A stretch of 64,000 bases of DNA from assembly GCA_023443515.1 (NCBI GenBank), contig JAEZUC010000176.1, positions 24,560 to 88,559 of the forward strand. The letters are read 5' to 3'. This stretch comes from Bacillota bacterium (GTDB taxonomy: Bacteria > Bacillota > Clostridia > Acetivibrionales > DSM-1351). Numbering within the stretch: the stretch's first letter is position 1; every line of letters starts with the position of its first letter. Made by a program: the position numbers and the translations under genes. Below, one piece after another: positions 18,236 to 27,704 of this stretch. The notes below the pieces were generated by a model. It saw nothing but the letters and a program-made list of their open reading frames with translations. It did no database searches and was not told the DNA's origin.

Positions 18236-19765
18236 ATGGTCTCAAAGGTAAAGAGCTGTGCCCTTTTGGGTATTGACGGCTGTATTGTCGACGTTGAAAC
18301 GGATATAAGCAATGGTATACCCAATTTTGACGTAGTAGGACTTGGCGATATGGCTGTAAGAGAATCCCGGGAAAGAGTCAGAGCCGCTATAAAAAACAGC
18401 GGAATAGATTTTCCGGTACGAAGAGTAACAATAAATCTGGCTCCTGCAAGTATGAGGAAAGGAGGATCAATGTATGATGTTTCCATTGCAGTAGGGATAC
18501 TGGTAGCTTCGGATATAATAAAGAGTACCGACCTTTCGTCATACATGTTCTTAGGAGAACTTTCCCTTGATGGAAGTATAAAATCAATAGATGGAATTAT
18601 TGCTATGGTTTGCTGTGCCACCTCAAATGGTATAAAGAACGTATTTGTACCTGAATCAAATTCCGATGAAGCAGCAGTATTCAGTGGCGTAAACATTTTA
18701 CCAGTAAAAAACCTTAACGATATTATAAAGCATCTGAATGGCGAAAAAGTTATTCTATCCTACCATACAGATGTGGAAAGCATATTTTTGCATAATACAA
18801 AAGAAGGGTTAGACTTTTGTGACGTAAAGGGACAGGCAAGTTTAAAAAGAGCAATGGAAGTAGCAGCCTGCGGTTCCCACAATATGCTGATGATAGGTTC
18901 ACCGGGAAGTGGCAAAACAATGCTGGCAAAAAGGCTGCCGTCAATACTTCCCGATATGACATTCGAGGAAGCGGTTCAGATAACAAAAATACACAGCATC
19001 TCAGGTCTTTTACCCGGGAAGACTTCTCTGATTACCCTAAGGCCTTTCAGAAATCCACATCATACAATTTCAGCAGTAGGCCTTGTTGGTGGGGGAAAGC
19101 AGTGTAAGCCGGGCGAGGTGAGCCTTGCACACTACGGTGTTCTGTTTCTTGATGAATTTCCCGAGTTTGAAAAGGATGCTATCGAAGTACTAAGACAGCC
19201 TCTGGAAGACGGAGAGATAACTATATCCAGAGTCAACGGAAGTATTACATACCCCGCTAGAACAACTCTTATTTGTGCAGCAAATCCATGCAAATGCGGA
19301 TATTATCTTGATCCGACAAACAGATGCAGCTGTACACCCAAAATGGTACAGCAATATCTTGGCAAACTAAGTCAACCGCTGCTGGACAGGATTGATATAC
19401 ATGCTGAAATACATCCTGTAAGATATATTGATTTACATAATGAAACAAAGGAAGAAACGTCCGCAGTTATACGAGAAAGAGTAAATAAAGCAAGAAAAAT
19501 CCAGACTGACAGGTATAGAGGTTTAGGAATATATTCAAATTCAGAATTGACACCAGCTTTGATAAGAAAATATTGTGAGCTTGACAGAAATACATCGAGT
19601 CTTCTTAAGATGGCATTTGAGAGGCTTGGACTAAGTGCACGCGCCTATGACAGGATTTTAAAAGTAGCAAGGACTATTGCGGATATGGATGGCAGTGGAA
19701 ATATAAAATCCGAACATATTGCTGAAGCAATACAATACCGCAACATGGACAGAATAAAAATATAA
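18236..19765 (+). CDS. YifB/ComM family Mg-chelatase-like AAA+ ATPase
   Basis: The 509-residue protein has an N-terminal Lon-protease-like fold domain (ChlI domain, residues 20-140), then an AAA+ module with Walker A GSPGSGKTM near residue 220 and LFLDEFPEF as Walker B. A cysteine-rich segment (CKCGYYLDPTNRCSC) and a C-terminal Mg-chelatase domain follow. In Vibrio the homologue ComM is a hexameric helicase that helps branch migration in natural transformation. It lies 9 bp before dprA, another transformation gene, which supports a DNA-processing role. Confidence 0.92.
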   Translation: MVSKVKSCALLGIDGCIVDVETDISNGIPNFDVVGLGDMAVRESRERVRAAIKNSGIDFPVRRVTINLAPASMRKGGSMYDVSIAVGILVASDIIKSTDLSSYMFLGELSLDGSIKSIDGIIAMVCCATSNGIKNVFVPESNSDEAAVFSGVNILPVKNLNDIIKHLNGEKVILSYHTDVESIFLHNTKEGLDFCDVKGQASLKRAMEVAACGSHNMLMIGSPGSGKTMLAKRLPSILPDMTFEEAVQITKIHSISGLLPGKTSLITLRPFRNPHHTISAVGLVGGGKQCKPGEVSLAHYGVLFLDEFPEFEKDAIEVLRQPLEDGEITISRVNGSITYPARTTLICAANPCKCGYYLDPTNRCSCTPKMVQQYLGKLSQPLLDRIDIHAEIHPVRYIDLHNETKEETSAVIRERVNKARKIQTDRYRGLGIYSNSELTPALIRKYCELDRNTSSLLKMAFERLGLSARAYDRILKVARTIADMDGSGNIKSEHIAEAIQYRNMDRIKI

Positions 19766-19774
19766 GGAGATTTT

Positions 19775-20899
19775 ATGAGAGATATAGAGTATTGGATTTG
19801 GCTAACATCTTTGGAAGGATTAAGTTCAAAAAAGGCCTTTGATTTACTGGAAAAATATAAAAGCCCTGAGGTTATATATGGCCTTTCAGAAAATGTACTT
19901 AAAAATACAAAAGGCTTGACAGAAAAAAACATAAAAGAGCTTTTGAATTCAGACAAAAGGGATAGAGTTGGTAATATATACGAATTGATGGTGCAAAATA
20001 ATATAAAAATGGTAAATATTTATGAAGAAACCTATCCTCAAATGCTGAAAAATATATATGACCCTCCTATAGCTTTGTATTATAAGGGTAAGCTTGAATC
20101 AGACAGTTTTTCTATTGCAATGGTTGGTTCAAGAAGGACTACCGGTTATGGTGCCAAAACGGCAGCAAGACTGTCATATGACCTGGCAATGAGGGGGGTA
20201 ACAATAGTAAGCGGTCTGGCTAGGGGGATAGACAGCATTGCTCATAAAGGTTGTCTGGACGCAGGAGGAAAAACCATAGCGGTTCTCGGTTCAGGGCTTG
20301 ATAACATTTATCCCCCTGAAAATACAGGACTATTGAAGGATATAATAGATTCCAAAGGATTAGTGTTATCTGAATACCCTCCGGGTATGCCACCGCTACA
20401 ACATAATTTTCCTGCAAGAAACAGGATAATAAGCGGAATTTCCAGCGGAGTACTTGTGATTGAGGCAGCTAAAAGGAGTGGTTCTTTAATTACTGCAGGT
20501 TGCGCTTTGGAACAGGGGAGAGAGGTTTTTGCCGTTCCGGGAAATATCGACTGTGCGTACAGTATGGGAACAAATCAATTAATCAAAGAGGGAGCAAAAC
20601 TGGTATTGAATGCCAACGATATTATGGAGGAATTTGAATACAGTGAAATGCAAAATTTTACACCTTTTCCTGAGGATACCCATAAGGAAATCAGTAAAAA
20701 ATACTTAAATCTTTTTAAAGGACTAACAAAAGATGAAATAAAAATATTAAAGGTAATTTTAAACGGAGCAAATAACATTGACGAAATTGTTGAAAGGGGC
20801 AATACTTCTGCAAAAGATGCAAACAGTATTCTCTTTATGCTTGAAATGAAAGGAGTAATTGGACAGAACCCGGGCAAGTTATTTGAAGTTATAATATAG
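19775..20899 (+). CDS. dprA: DNA-processing protein DprA
   Basis: The 374-residue protein loads RecA on incoming single-stranded DNA. It has an N-terminal helix-hairpin-helix-like region (about 1-70), the Rossmann core with MVGSRRTTGYGAKTA, SGLARGIDSIAHKG and SGSLITA, and a C-terminal winged-helix DML1-like domain (about 305-374). It begins 9 bp after comM with AAGGAG upstream, so they are co-transcribed. Confidence 0.95.
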   Translation: MRDIEYWIWLTSLEGLSSKKAFDLLEKYKSPEVIYGLSENVLKNTKGLTEKNIKELLNSDKRDRVGNIYELMVQNNIKMVNIYEETYPQMLKNIYDPPIALYYKGKLESDSFSIAMVGSRRTTGYGAKTAARLSYDLAMRGVTIVSGLARGIDSIAHKGCLDAGGKTIAVLGSGLDNIYPPENTGLLKDIIDSKGLVLSEYPPGMPPLQHNFPARNRIISGISSGVLVIEAAKRSGSLITAGCALEQGREVFAVPGNIDCAYSMGTNQLIKEGAKLVLNANDIMEEFEYSEMQNFTPFPEDTHKEISKKYLNLFKGLTKDEIKILKVILNGANNIDEIVERGNTSAKDANSILFMLEMKGVIGQNPGKLFEVII

Positions 20900-20962
20900 T
20901 CATAATACATAAAATAATCCGGAATAATTTCGTGTAATTAATGTACAATTACTAATGTAAGG

Positions 20963-20991
20963 TTGACAGATTGAAAAAACCAGTTTAAATT
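20963..20991 (+). promoter_or_regulatory. Sigma-A-type promoter of topA
   Basis: TTGACA (20963-20968) and TAAATT (20986-20991) with a 17-bp spacer, 58 bp before the topA ATG. Confidence 0.65.
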
Positions 20992-21048
20992 AGTAGTTGT
21001 TTGATATTATATTATACAGAAAATGGATATTCAACACGGAGGAATAAA

Positions 21049-23172
21049 ATGGCTGATAACCTGGTTATTGTGGAGTCTCCCGGAAAAGTTAAATCTATAA
21101 GCAAATTTTTAGGTAAGGGATATAAGGTAGAGGCTTCTGTCGGACATGTTAGGGATTTACCTAAAAGTCAGATGGGCGTTGATATTGATAATGATTTTGA
21201 GCCTAAGTATATTACTATAAGAGGCAAGGGCGATGTTATCTCAAAGCTGAAAAAAGAAGCCAAGGCAGCGAAAAAAGTGTTTCTTGCAACTGACCCTGAC
21301 CGCGAAGGTGAGGCGATTTCCTGGCACTTGGCCAAAATATTAAATATCGATGAAAAGCAGAAATGCAGAGTTTCCTTTAACGAAATAACACAAAATGCGG
21401 TTAAGAATGCAATCAAACAACCAAGAACAATAGATATGGGCCTTGTTGACGCACAGCAGGCACGTAGAGTACTTGATAGAATAGTAGGCTATAAGATAAG
21501 CCCTCTGCTTTGGAAAAAAGTTAAAAAAGGCTTGAGTGCGGGGAGAGTACAATCTGTAGCTACAAAAATGATTTGTGACAGGGAAGATGAAATAGAAAAT
21601 TTTGAGTCCAAGGAATACTGGTCAATAACTGCAAAACTTGCCAAACCAAAAGCAAGTCCGAATTTTGAAGCAAGGTTCTATGGTATCGGCAAAGAAAAAG
21701 TAGAATTAAAGAATGAAGAACAGGTAAATTCTATTTTGGCTGAATTAAATAAAAGCCAATATATTGTGCAAAAAGTTAAAGAACAGGAAAAGAAAAGGGC
21801 AGCTGCAGCACCTTTTATTACTAGTACATTACAGCAGGAAGCCTCCAGAAAGCTGGGATATACAACAAAGAGGACCATGATGGTTGCGCAGCAGCTATAT
21901 GAAGGTATAGAAATAAAGGGCCATGGTTCTGTCGGTCTTATAACCTATATGAGAACAGACTCAACAAGAATATCCGCAGATGCACAGAACGAGGCAAGAG
22001 AATATATAAAATCCAAGTATGGGCAGGAGTATATCCCTGAAAATCCAAGGGTATATAAAAACAAATCTGCTTCTCAGGATGCCCATGAAGCAATACGTCC
22101 AACCTATATGGATATGACACCTGAAGTAATAAAGGAATTCCTAAGTGCGGAACAATTCAAGCTATACAAGCTTATCTGGGACAGATTTATTTCCAGTCAG
22201 ATGTCATCCGCAATATACGACACTGTATCGGCTGATATTACCGTAGGGAGATACATGTTTAAAGCCAATGGATCAAAAGTAAAATTCCCGGGTTTTATGG
22301 TGTTGTACATTGAAGGTAATGATGTTGAAGGCAAGGATGAGGATGGAGAACAGGATGAGAAGGAAAACACCTTACCTCAGCTGAATGAAGGGGATATTCT
22401 TGACTTGAAAAAGAATACACCAAAGCAGCACTTTACTCAACCTCCTGCCAGATATACTGAGGCAACCCTTGTACGAGCTCTGGAAGAAAAAGGGATAGGA
22501 AGACCTAGTACTTATGCTCCTACAATCACAACTATTTTATCCCGTGGCTATGTCCTAAAGGAAAAGAAGTTGCTGGTACCTACAGAGCTTGGAAAAATTG
22601 TAAACGACATAATGAAGAACCACTTTGAGGACATTGTAGATACAAAGTTTACAGCTCAGATGGAAAGCGAACTGGATGATGTAGAGGATGGTAACAAAGA
22701 ATGGAAGGCCGTAATGAGGGACTTTTATTCTTCATTTGCAGGAGTACTTAAAGAGGCCGAAGAATCAATAGGTGATGTTGAATTACCTGTTGAGGTATCA
22801 GATGTACAATGTGACAAGTGTGGAAGATACATGGTTGTAAAACATGGAAGGTTTGGTAAATTCCTTGCTTGTCCCGGATTTCCCGAATGTAGGAATACTA
22901 AACCGATTGTAGAAGAGGCCGGGGTTGAATGTCCTCTTTGTAAAGGAAAGGTACTTATTAAAAAGACTAAAAAAGGTAAAAAGTATATTGGATGTGAGAG
23001 AAATCCCGAATGTACATTTATGAGCTGGGATATGCCAAGTCCCAATAAGGAAATGTGTTCTGTTTGTGGTGCATTTATGCTTCAAAAATTGTCAAGTAAA
23101 AAGAAGGTTCTTAAATGTAGCAACGTTAAGTGTACCAGCAATGCGGAAACCTCAACAGATACTATCAAATAA
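21049..23172 (+). CDS. topA: DNA topoisomerase I
   Basis: The 707-residue type IA topoisomerase relaxes negative supercoils. It has a TOPRIM domain (VIVESPGKVKSISKFL, DPDREGEAISWHL), the catalytic tyrosine motif GLITYMRTDSTRIS near residue 300 and three C-terminal zinc-finger modules (CDKC, CPLC and CSVC pairs). The ATG at 21049 has CGGAGGAAT 6 bp upstream and is preferred over an open extension to 21001. topA-trmFO-flgB synteny recalls the Bacillus fla/che region. Confidence 0.97.
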   Translation: MADNLVIVESPGKVKSISKFLGKGYKVEASVGHVRDLPKSQMGVDIDNDFEPKYITIRGKGDVISKLKKEAKAAKKVFLATDPDREGEAISWHLAKILNIDEKQKCRVSFNEITQNAVKNAIKQPRTIDMGLVDAQQARRVLDRIVGYKISPLLWKKVKKGLSAGRVQSVATKMICDREDEIENFESKEYWSITAKLAKPKASPNFEARFYGIGKEKVELKNEEQVNSILAELNKSQYIVQKVKEQEKKRAAAAPFITSTLQQEASRKLGYTTKRTMMVAQQLYEGIEIKGHGSVGLITYMRTDSTRISADAQNEAREYIKSKYGQEYIPENPRVYKNKSASQDAHEAIRPTYMDMTPEVIKEFLSAEQFKLYKLIWDRFISSQMSSAIYDTVSADITVGRYMFKANGSKVKFPGFMVLYIEGNDVEGKDEDGEQDEKENTLPQLNEGDILDLKKNTPKQHFTQPPARYTEATLVRALEEKGIGRPSTYAPTITTILSRGYVLKEKKLLVPTELGKIVNDIMKNHFEDIVDTKFTAQMESELDDVEDGNKEWKAVMRDFYSSFAGVLKEAEESIGDVELPVEVSDVQCDKCGRYMVVKHGRFGKFLACPGFPECRNTKPIVEEAGVECPLCKGKVLIKKTKKGKKYIGCERNPECTFMSWDMPSPNKEMCSVCGAFMLQKLSSKKKVLKCSNVKCTSNAETSTDTIK

Positions 23173-23241
23173 AAAATTGTGCAAATAGAACAATTTTAAC
23201 ATTGTATATTAACACAAAATTATTTATACTAATAATAGTAA

Positions 23242-23285
23242 AATTAACCGAAGGTAAAAAAAGTCTACTTTCGGTTAATTTTATT
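23242..23285 (+). terminator. Inverted repeat after topA, probable terminator
   Basis: AATTAACCGAA (23242-23252) and TTCGGTTAATT (23270-23280) form an 11-bp stem with a short T-rich tail between topA and trmFO. Confidence 0.7.
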
Positions 23286-23313
23286 TATTGACATAAATTT
23301 AAGGAGACTTTAG

Positions 23314-24624
23314 ATGTGTAAGAAAGTAAATGTAATAGGAGCAGGACTTGCAGGATGTGAAGCAGCGTACCAGATAGCGAAAAGGGGTATTAGTGTAACT
23401 CTTTATGAGATGAAGCCTGAAAAAAGAACTCCTGCTCACCATTCTACCGATTTTGCAGAGCTGGTATGCAGTAACTCCTTACGTTCTGACCAACTTGAAA
23501 ATGCAGTGGGACTACTGAAAGAGGAACTTAGGACTATGGATTCTTTAATAATGAAGGCTGCCGACGAGACCAGAGTTCCTGCAGGAGGAGCACTTGCAGT
23601 TGATAGGGAGGGGTTTTCTCAATATATAACCAGAGAAATTAAGGAAAATAGTAATATTGAAATAATTAATAAAGAAATGGATACAGTACCAGATAATAAT
23701 ATAACTATTATTGCAACCGGGCCTCTTACATCAGAACCAATGTTTAATTATATAAAAAGTATTACAAGCGAAGAATATCTTCACTTTTTTGATGCCGCAG
23801 CACCTATAGTTACCTTTGATTCAATAAACATGAACAAGGCATTTAAGGCTGCAAGGTATGGAAAGGGCTCTGAGGATTACATAAATTGCCCTATGACCAA
23901 GGACGAATATGAAATATTTTATGATGCACTGGTTAGTGCCGAAGCAGCTGAAGTGAAGGATTTTGAGAAAAATATGGTCTTTGAAGGCTGTATGCCGATT
24001 GAAAGCATGGCGTTGAGAGGTAAGGATACCATGAGATTTGGGCCTCTTAAGCCTGTAGGACTGGTCGATGAAAGGACGAACATTAAGTCGTATGCTGTAG
24101 TACAGCTTAGACAGGATAATAAAAATGCAACGCTATACAACATAGTCGGTTTTCAGACACATTTAAAATGGCCTGAGCAGAAGAGAGTTTTCAGATTGAT
24201 TCCTGGTTTGGAAAATGCGGAATTTGTCAGATATGGTGTTATGCATAGAAATACCTACATTAACTCTCCGAAGTTGCTTGATAACACGTACAGGTTAAAA
24301 AGTAATGAAAATCTGTATTTTGCTGGGCAGATAACCGGGGTTGAAGGATATATAGAATCAACTTCATCAGGTTTTGTTGCAGGGATAAATGCAGTAGCAC
24401 AGTGTAGGGGTAGCAGTAGGATTGCATTTCCTCCGAATACGGCAATAGGAGCACTAAGTAATTATATAGCGGACGGTAGTATAAGGAACTTCCAGCCTAT
24501 GAATGTTAATTTTGGTATATTTAACGGGGTAGACGATTTAATTGTTTCCATAAGGGATAAGAAAAAGAGGAATATGGAAATTGCAAAAAATTCTGTTGAT
24601 TTTGTCAAAAAAGTAGAACTTTAA
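23314..24624 (+). CDS. trmFO: Folate-dependent tRNA (uracil-54-C5)-methyltransferase
   Basis: The 436-residue flavoprotein makes ribothymidine at tRNA position 54 using methylenetetrahydrofolate and FADH2. It has the dinucleotide-binding N-terminus NVIGAGLAGCEAAYQIAKRG, the family motif FAELVCSNSLRSD with the conserved Cys near residue 51, and GQITGVEGYIES at the C-terminal FAD site. GGAG lies 8 bp before the ATG. It is monocistronic or co-transcribed with topA. Confidence 0.96.
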   Translation: MCKKVNVIGAGLAGCEAAYQIAKRGISVTLYEMKPEKRTPAHHSTDFAELVCSNSLRSDQLENAVGLLKEELRTMDSLIMKAADETRVPAGGALAVDREGFSQYITREIKENSNIEIINKEMDTVPDNNITIIATGPLTSEPMFNYIKSITSEEYLHFFDAAAPIVTFDSINMNKAFKAARYGKGSEDYINCPMTKDEYEIFYDALVSAEAAEVKDFEKNMVFEGCMPIESMALRGKDTMRFGPLKPVGLVDERTNIKSYAVVQLRQDNKNATLYNIVGFQTHLKWPEQKRVFRLIPGLENAEFVRYGVMHRNTYINSPKLLDNTYRLKSNENLYFAGQITGVEGYIESTSSGFVAGINAVAQCRGSSRIAFPPNTAIGALSNYIADGSIRNFQPMNVNFGIFNGVDDLIVSIRDKKKRNMEIAKNSVDFVKKVEL

Positions 24625-24680
24625 GTACACTATATTCTGGGGAATTAGTCCTAATATGGTACAATAATCAGCTTTATTTA

Positions 24681-24709
24681 TTGTATTTTTAAACTTTATA
24701 TGCTAGAAT
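24681..24709 (+). promoter_or_regulatory. Candidate promoter of the fla/che operon
   Basis: TTGTAT (24681-24686), a 17-bp spacer ending in TGC, and TAGAAT (24704-24709) make an extended -10 sigma-A promoter 55 bp before flgB. I see no sigma-D (TAAA...GCCGATAA) promoter here. Confidence 0.65.
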
Positions 24710-24763
24710 TTAGCTAATAAAAAAGTTATTGGATATATGCTATAAGTTGGGAGCGGGGTTATT

Positions 24764-25177
24764 ATGATAGAAAAACTATACCAAAAGAGCAATTTACTTG
24801 AAAAGTCTCTAAATGCCTCCTGGGCAAGAAACGAGGTAATATCCCAGAACTTGGCAAATGTAGACACTCCGAATTACAAAAGAAAGGATGTTACTTTCGA
24901 GCAGTATCTAAATGAATCCCTTGACAGCAGAAAGCTTGAGGGGATTACAACAGATGAAAGGCATATACCTATAAAATCAAAGAATATTGATAAGATTAAG
25001 CCTGAAATTACTCAGGACAATTCTGATACAAGCATGCGTATTGATGGAAACAATGTAGATATAGACAGTGAAATGGCCTATTTGGCTAAAAACACCATTC
25101 AATATAATTCGCTGATCCAAATGATTAACAATAGTTATAGCAAGATTAAAAATGTAATTTCAGAGGGGAGACGCTGA
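24764..25177 (+). CDS. flgB: Flagellar basal-body rod protein FlgB
   Basis: A 137-residue proximal rod subunit with the rod-family N-terminal motif WARNEVISQNLANVDTPNYKR. It is exported through the flagellar type III pathway. First gene of the fla/che operon; flgC begins 2 bp after its stop. GGGAG precedes the ATG. Confidence 0.95.
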   Translation: MIEKLYQKSNLLEKSLNASWARNEVISQNLANVDTPNYKRKDVTFEQYLNESLDSRKLEGITTDERHIPIKSKNIDKIKPEITQDNSDTSMRIDGNNVDIDSEMAYLAKNTIQYNSLIQMINNSYSKIKNVISEGRR

Positions 25178-25179
25178 TT

Positions 25180-25626
25180 ATGGGCATTTTTAGTGCATTG
25201 GATATAAGTGCTTCAGGACTTACTGCCCAAAGAGTTAGAATGGATACCATTTCTCAGAATATAGCAAATGTTAATACAACGAGAACTGCGGATGGTACAC
25301 CATATAGAAGAAGAGAGGTAGTATTTGAAGAACGTAACGATTCAAAAAATTCATTCTCTCAAGCTTTGGAAAATGCTTCAAGCAAACTGAATGGTGGTAA
25401 CGGAGTCAGAGTAAGTAGCATTGTAGAAGATTCAACAGAATTCAAAAAAGTATATGATCCGGGGCATCCTGATGCTGATGCTGATGGGTACGTGAACATG
25501 CCAAATGTAGATATTGTTACCGAAATGGTTAATATGATTTCAGCAACGAGATCATATGAAGCCAATGTTACATCGGTAAATGCTACTAAATCCATGGCCC
25601 TGAAAGCCTTGGAGATTGGTAAATAA
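25180..25626 (+). CDS. flgC: Flagellar basal-body rod protein FlgC
   Basis: A 148-residue rod protein with LDISASGLTAQRVRMDTISQ and NIANVNTTRTADG at the N-terminus, and the C-terminal coiled-coil ending MALKALEIGK. It polymerises on FlgB in the rod. GAGG lies upstream inside the end of flgB. Confidence 0.95.
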   Translation: MGIFSALDISASGLTAQRVRMDTISQNIANVNTTRTADGTPYRRREVVFEERNDSKNSFSQALENASSKLNGGNGVRVSSIVEDSTEFKKVYDPGHPDADADGYVNMPNVDIVTEMVNMISATRSYEANVTSVNATKSMALKALEIGK

Positions 25627-25693
25627 ATACGGATGACCGGAACACTTTAGTTTATATTCTATGGATGGAGTTGTAAATCAGGGGGGTTAAGGT

Positions 25694-26002
25694 ATGGCGA
25701 TAGACAAGATAGGTGAAGTACAACGATTAATACCTGATAATTTTAGTCTTAAAGGAATTAATGACGATAAAAATACGCCTGAGGTAAGTTTTGGTGATTA
25801 TTTAAAATCAGCACTTACAAAGGTGTCAGATCTGGAAAATCAATCTATTAATTTACAAGAAGATTTTGCTTTAGGCAAAACGGACAATATTCCCGAAGTT
25901 TTAATTGCTGGAGAAAAAGCGAGTGTTGCCCTGCAGTTTACCATGCAAATAAGAAACAAGATTTTAGATGCATATTCTGAAATAATGAGAATGCAGATAT
26001 AA
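25694..26002 (+). CDS. fliE: Flagellar hook-basal body protein FliE
   Basis: A 102-residue protein with the family C-terminal half (NIPEVLIAGEKASVALQF, then QIRNKILDAYSEIMRMQ). FliE joins the MS-ring to the rod. GGGGGG precedes the ATG. The 67-bp gap from flgC shows no promoter. Confidence 0.93.
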   Translation: MAIDKIGEVQRLIPDNFSLKGINDDKNTPEVSFGDYLKSALTKVSDLENQSINLQEDFALGKTDNIPEVLIAGEKASVALQFTMQIRNKILDAYSEIMRMQI

Positions 26003-26103
26003 TCAGGAATCTATGTAAAATTTGTAGTATTATGTAAATTTATTTTTAGGTTTCTATAAATGAAAACTAATGATGAAATAAATTAATTGATGAGGTGGTA
26101 GCT

Positions 26104-27678
26104 TTGCCAGAATTTTTAACCCGAGTGCTCAAGCCGCTTCTTGACTTCTGGAAGGGATTAGATAAATCTCAAAGAACGCGTATTTTTATTATAACAGGCA
26201 TTGTGGTAGTCTCTGTGGGTATAGGACTATTTTTAATAACAAGGCCGACTTATACTACTGTTATTAGTGATGCCAGTCCTGAAGATGTTGCTGCAATGCA
26301 AAAGATCTTAAAGGAAAAGGGAATTTCATACAAACTTACTGATGATAAATCAGGTATTATTGTAAACGAAAAGGACAGTGATGAAGCCCATTTTGAATTA
26401 TCTACAGGTTACTCAAAAAGCGGTATCACTTTCGCTGACGCTCTCAGTAGTATAAAGATAAACACAACCGAAAGTGATAAAAAGCATATCTGGCAGCAAC
26501 TTGACGAATCGGATATTGCCAGACAATTAAAGCTTTTTGAGAATGTTGCAGATGCTAATGTGACTATAGTCAGACCTGAAAAGACCCTTTTAATTGATGA
26601 TACTAACAATAAGGACGCAAAAGCGTCGGTTGTTATTACTCCTAAAGATGATATAAGTGCCAAACAGGCTGAAAGTATTGTAAAACTGGTTGCAAGCAGT
26701 GTTGAAGGCTTGGATCCTAAAAATGTAACTGTTGTGGACAATAAAGGAAATGTACTTAACACAGACAGTGACAATGGGATAGATAAAACATCTACTCAGT
26801 ACGACATGAAAAAGAAGTACAAGAACGATCTGGAAAAAAATTTAAGAGAAGTTCTGGCTGATCAAATAGATAGTTTTGACACAGCAAAAGTAGTTGTAAA
26901 TCCGGTTCTGGATTTTGATACCTTGACGCAGTCCTCAAAGGAATATACTAACCCTAACGGTGCAGATTCAGGAGCTATCATTAGCCGGCAAGAGACAACA
27001 GAGAATTTAAAAAACGGGGATACCGGAGGAACGCCCGGTGTAAATTCAAACCCCGGTACAACGCCATCCTATCCGGCGGGTTCAGACGATTCAAAATCTT
27101 ATAAAAAGTCAGATTTGACTGAGAATTTCCAATACAATGAAACAAATAAACAAATTGAAAAGTCTTTGGGAGAACTTATCCCGGAGAGATCTTCTGCTGC
27201 CATAACTTTGTTATACGGTAACAGAGTTCCTGACGATTCAAAGCTTAATGATGAGATGATGACTCAGGTTAAGAATTTAGCCAGTATGGCAACGGGGATT
27301 CCTGCTGAAAACATCGCAATTACTAAGCTAAAGATTCAGCCTCCTGTAGTGGAAACACCTTCTACGGCAGATACATTAAAGAATCTTCTTTCCAATTACG
27401 GTTTACTTGCTTTATTGGCACTGATGGCTATAGCTTTTGTAATAATTGCTTTACCGAAAAAATCAAAACAAAAACTGGAGCCTGCATTTGCAGTTGATGA
27501 TGATACTGCATTCACATCTCCAAAATTTGCATATAATGAAATTAGACCTGAACCTGTACCTGAAATTGATACCGAGGAAAGGTCTGAAGTTAAAAAGCAG
27601 ATTGATAAGTTTGTTAAGCAAAAACCGGACGCTGTTGCACAGTTGTTGCGCAATTGGTTAACAGATGATTATGAATAG
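26104..27678 (+). CDS. fliF: Flagellar MS-ring protein FliF
   Basis: About 524 residues with a membrane helix at about 27-46, ring-building motifs in the periplasmic region (ESDIARQLKLFENVADANVT), a Pro/Gly/Ser-rich loop, a second helix near 425-445 and a cytoplasmic tail ending in AQLLRNWLTDD, which binds FliG. The TTG at 26104 sits 5 bp after GAGGTGG and is preferred to the in-frame GTG at 26095, which overlaps the ribosome site. Confidence 0.95.
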   Translation: MPEFLTRVLKPLLDFWKGLDKSQRTRIFIITGIVVVSVGIGLFLITRPTYTTVISDASPEDVAAMQKILKEKGISYKLTDDKSGIIVNEKDSDEAHFELSTGYSKSGITFADALSSIKINTTESDKKHIWQQLDESDIARQLKLFENVADANVTIVRPEKTLLIDDTNNKDAKASVVITPKDDISAKQAESIVKLVASSVEGLDPKNVTVVDNKGNVLNTDSDNGIDKTSTQYDMKKKYKNDLEKNLREVLADQIDSFDTAKVVVNPVLDFDTLTQSSKEYTNPNGADSGAIISRQETTENLKNGDTGGTPGVNSNPGTTPSYPAGSDDSKSYKKSDLTENFQYNETNKQIEKSLGELIPERSSAAITLLYGNRVPDDSKLNDEMMTQVKNLASMATGIPAENIAITKLKIQPPVVETPSTADTLKNLLSNYGLLALLALMAIAFVIIALPKKSKQKLEPAFAVDDDTAFTSPKFAYNEIRPEPVPEIDTEERSEVKKQIDKFVKQKPDAVAQLLRNWLTDDYE

Positions 27679-27704
27679 AAAAATGTATATGTGGGGTGAA
27701 GAGC

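Noticed and set aside
24625..24763. Search for a c-di-GMP riboswitch before flgB
   Set aside because: No GEMM-type conserved core is visible; only an extended -10 promoter.
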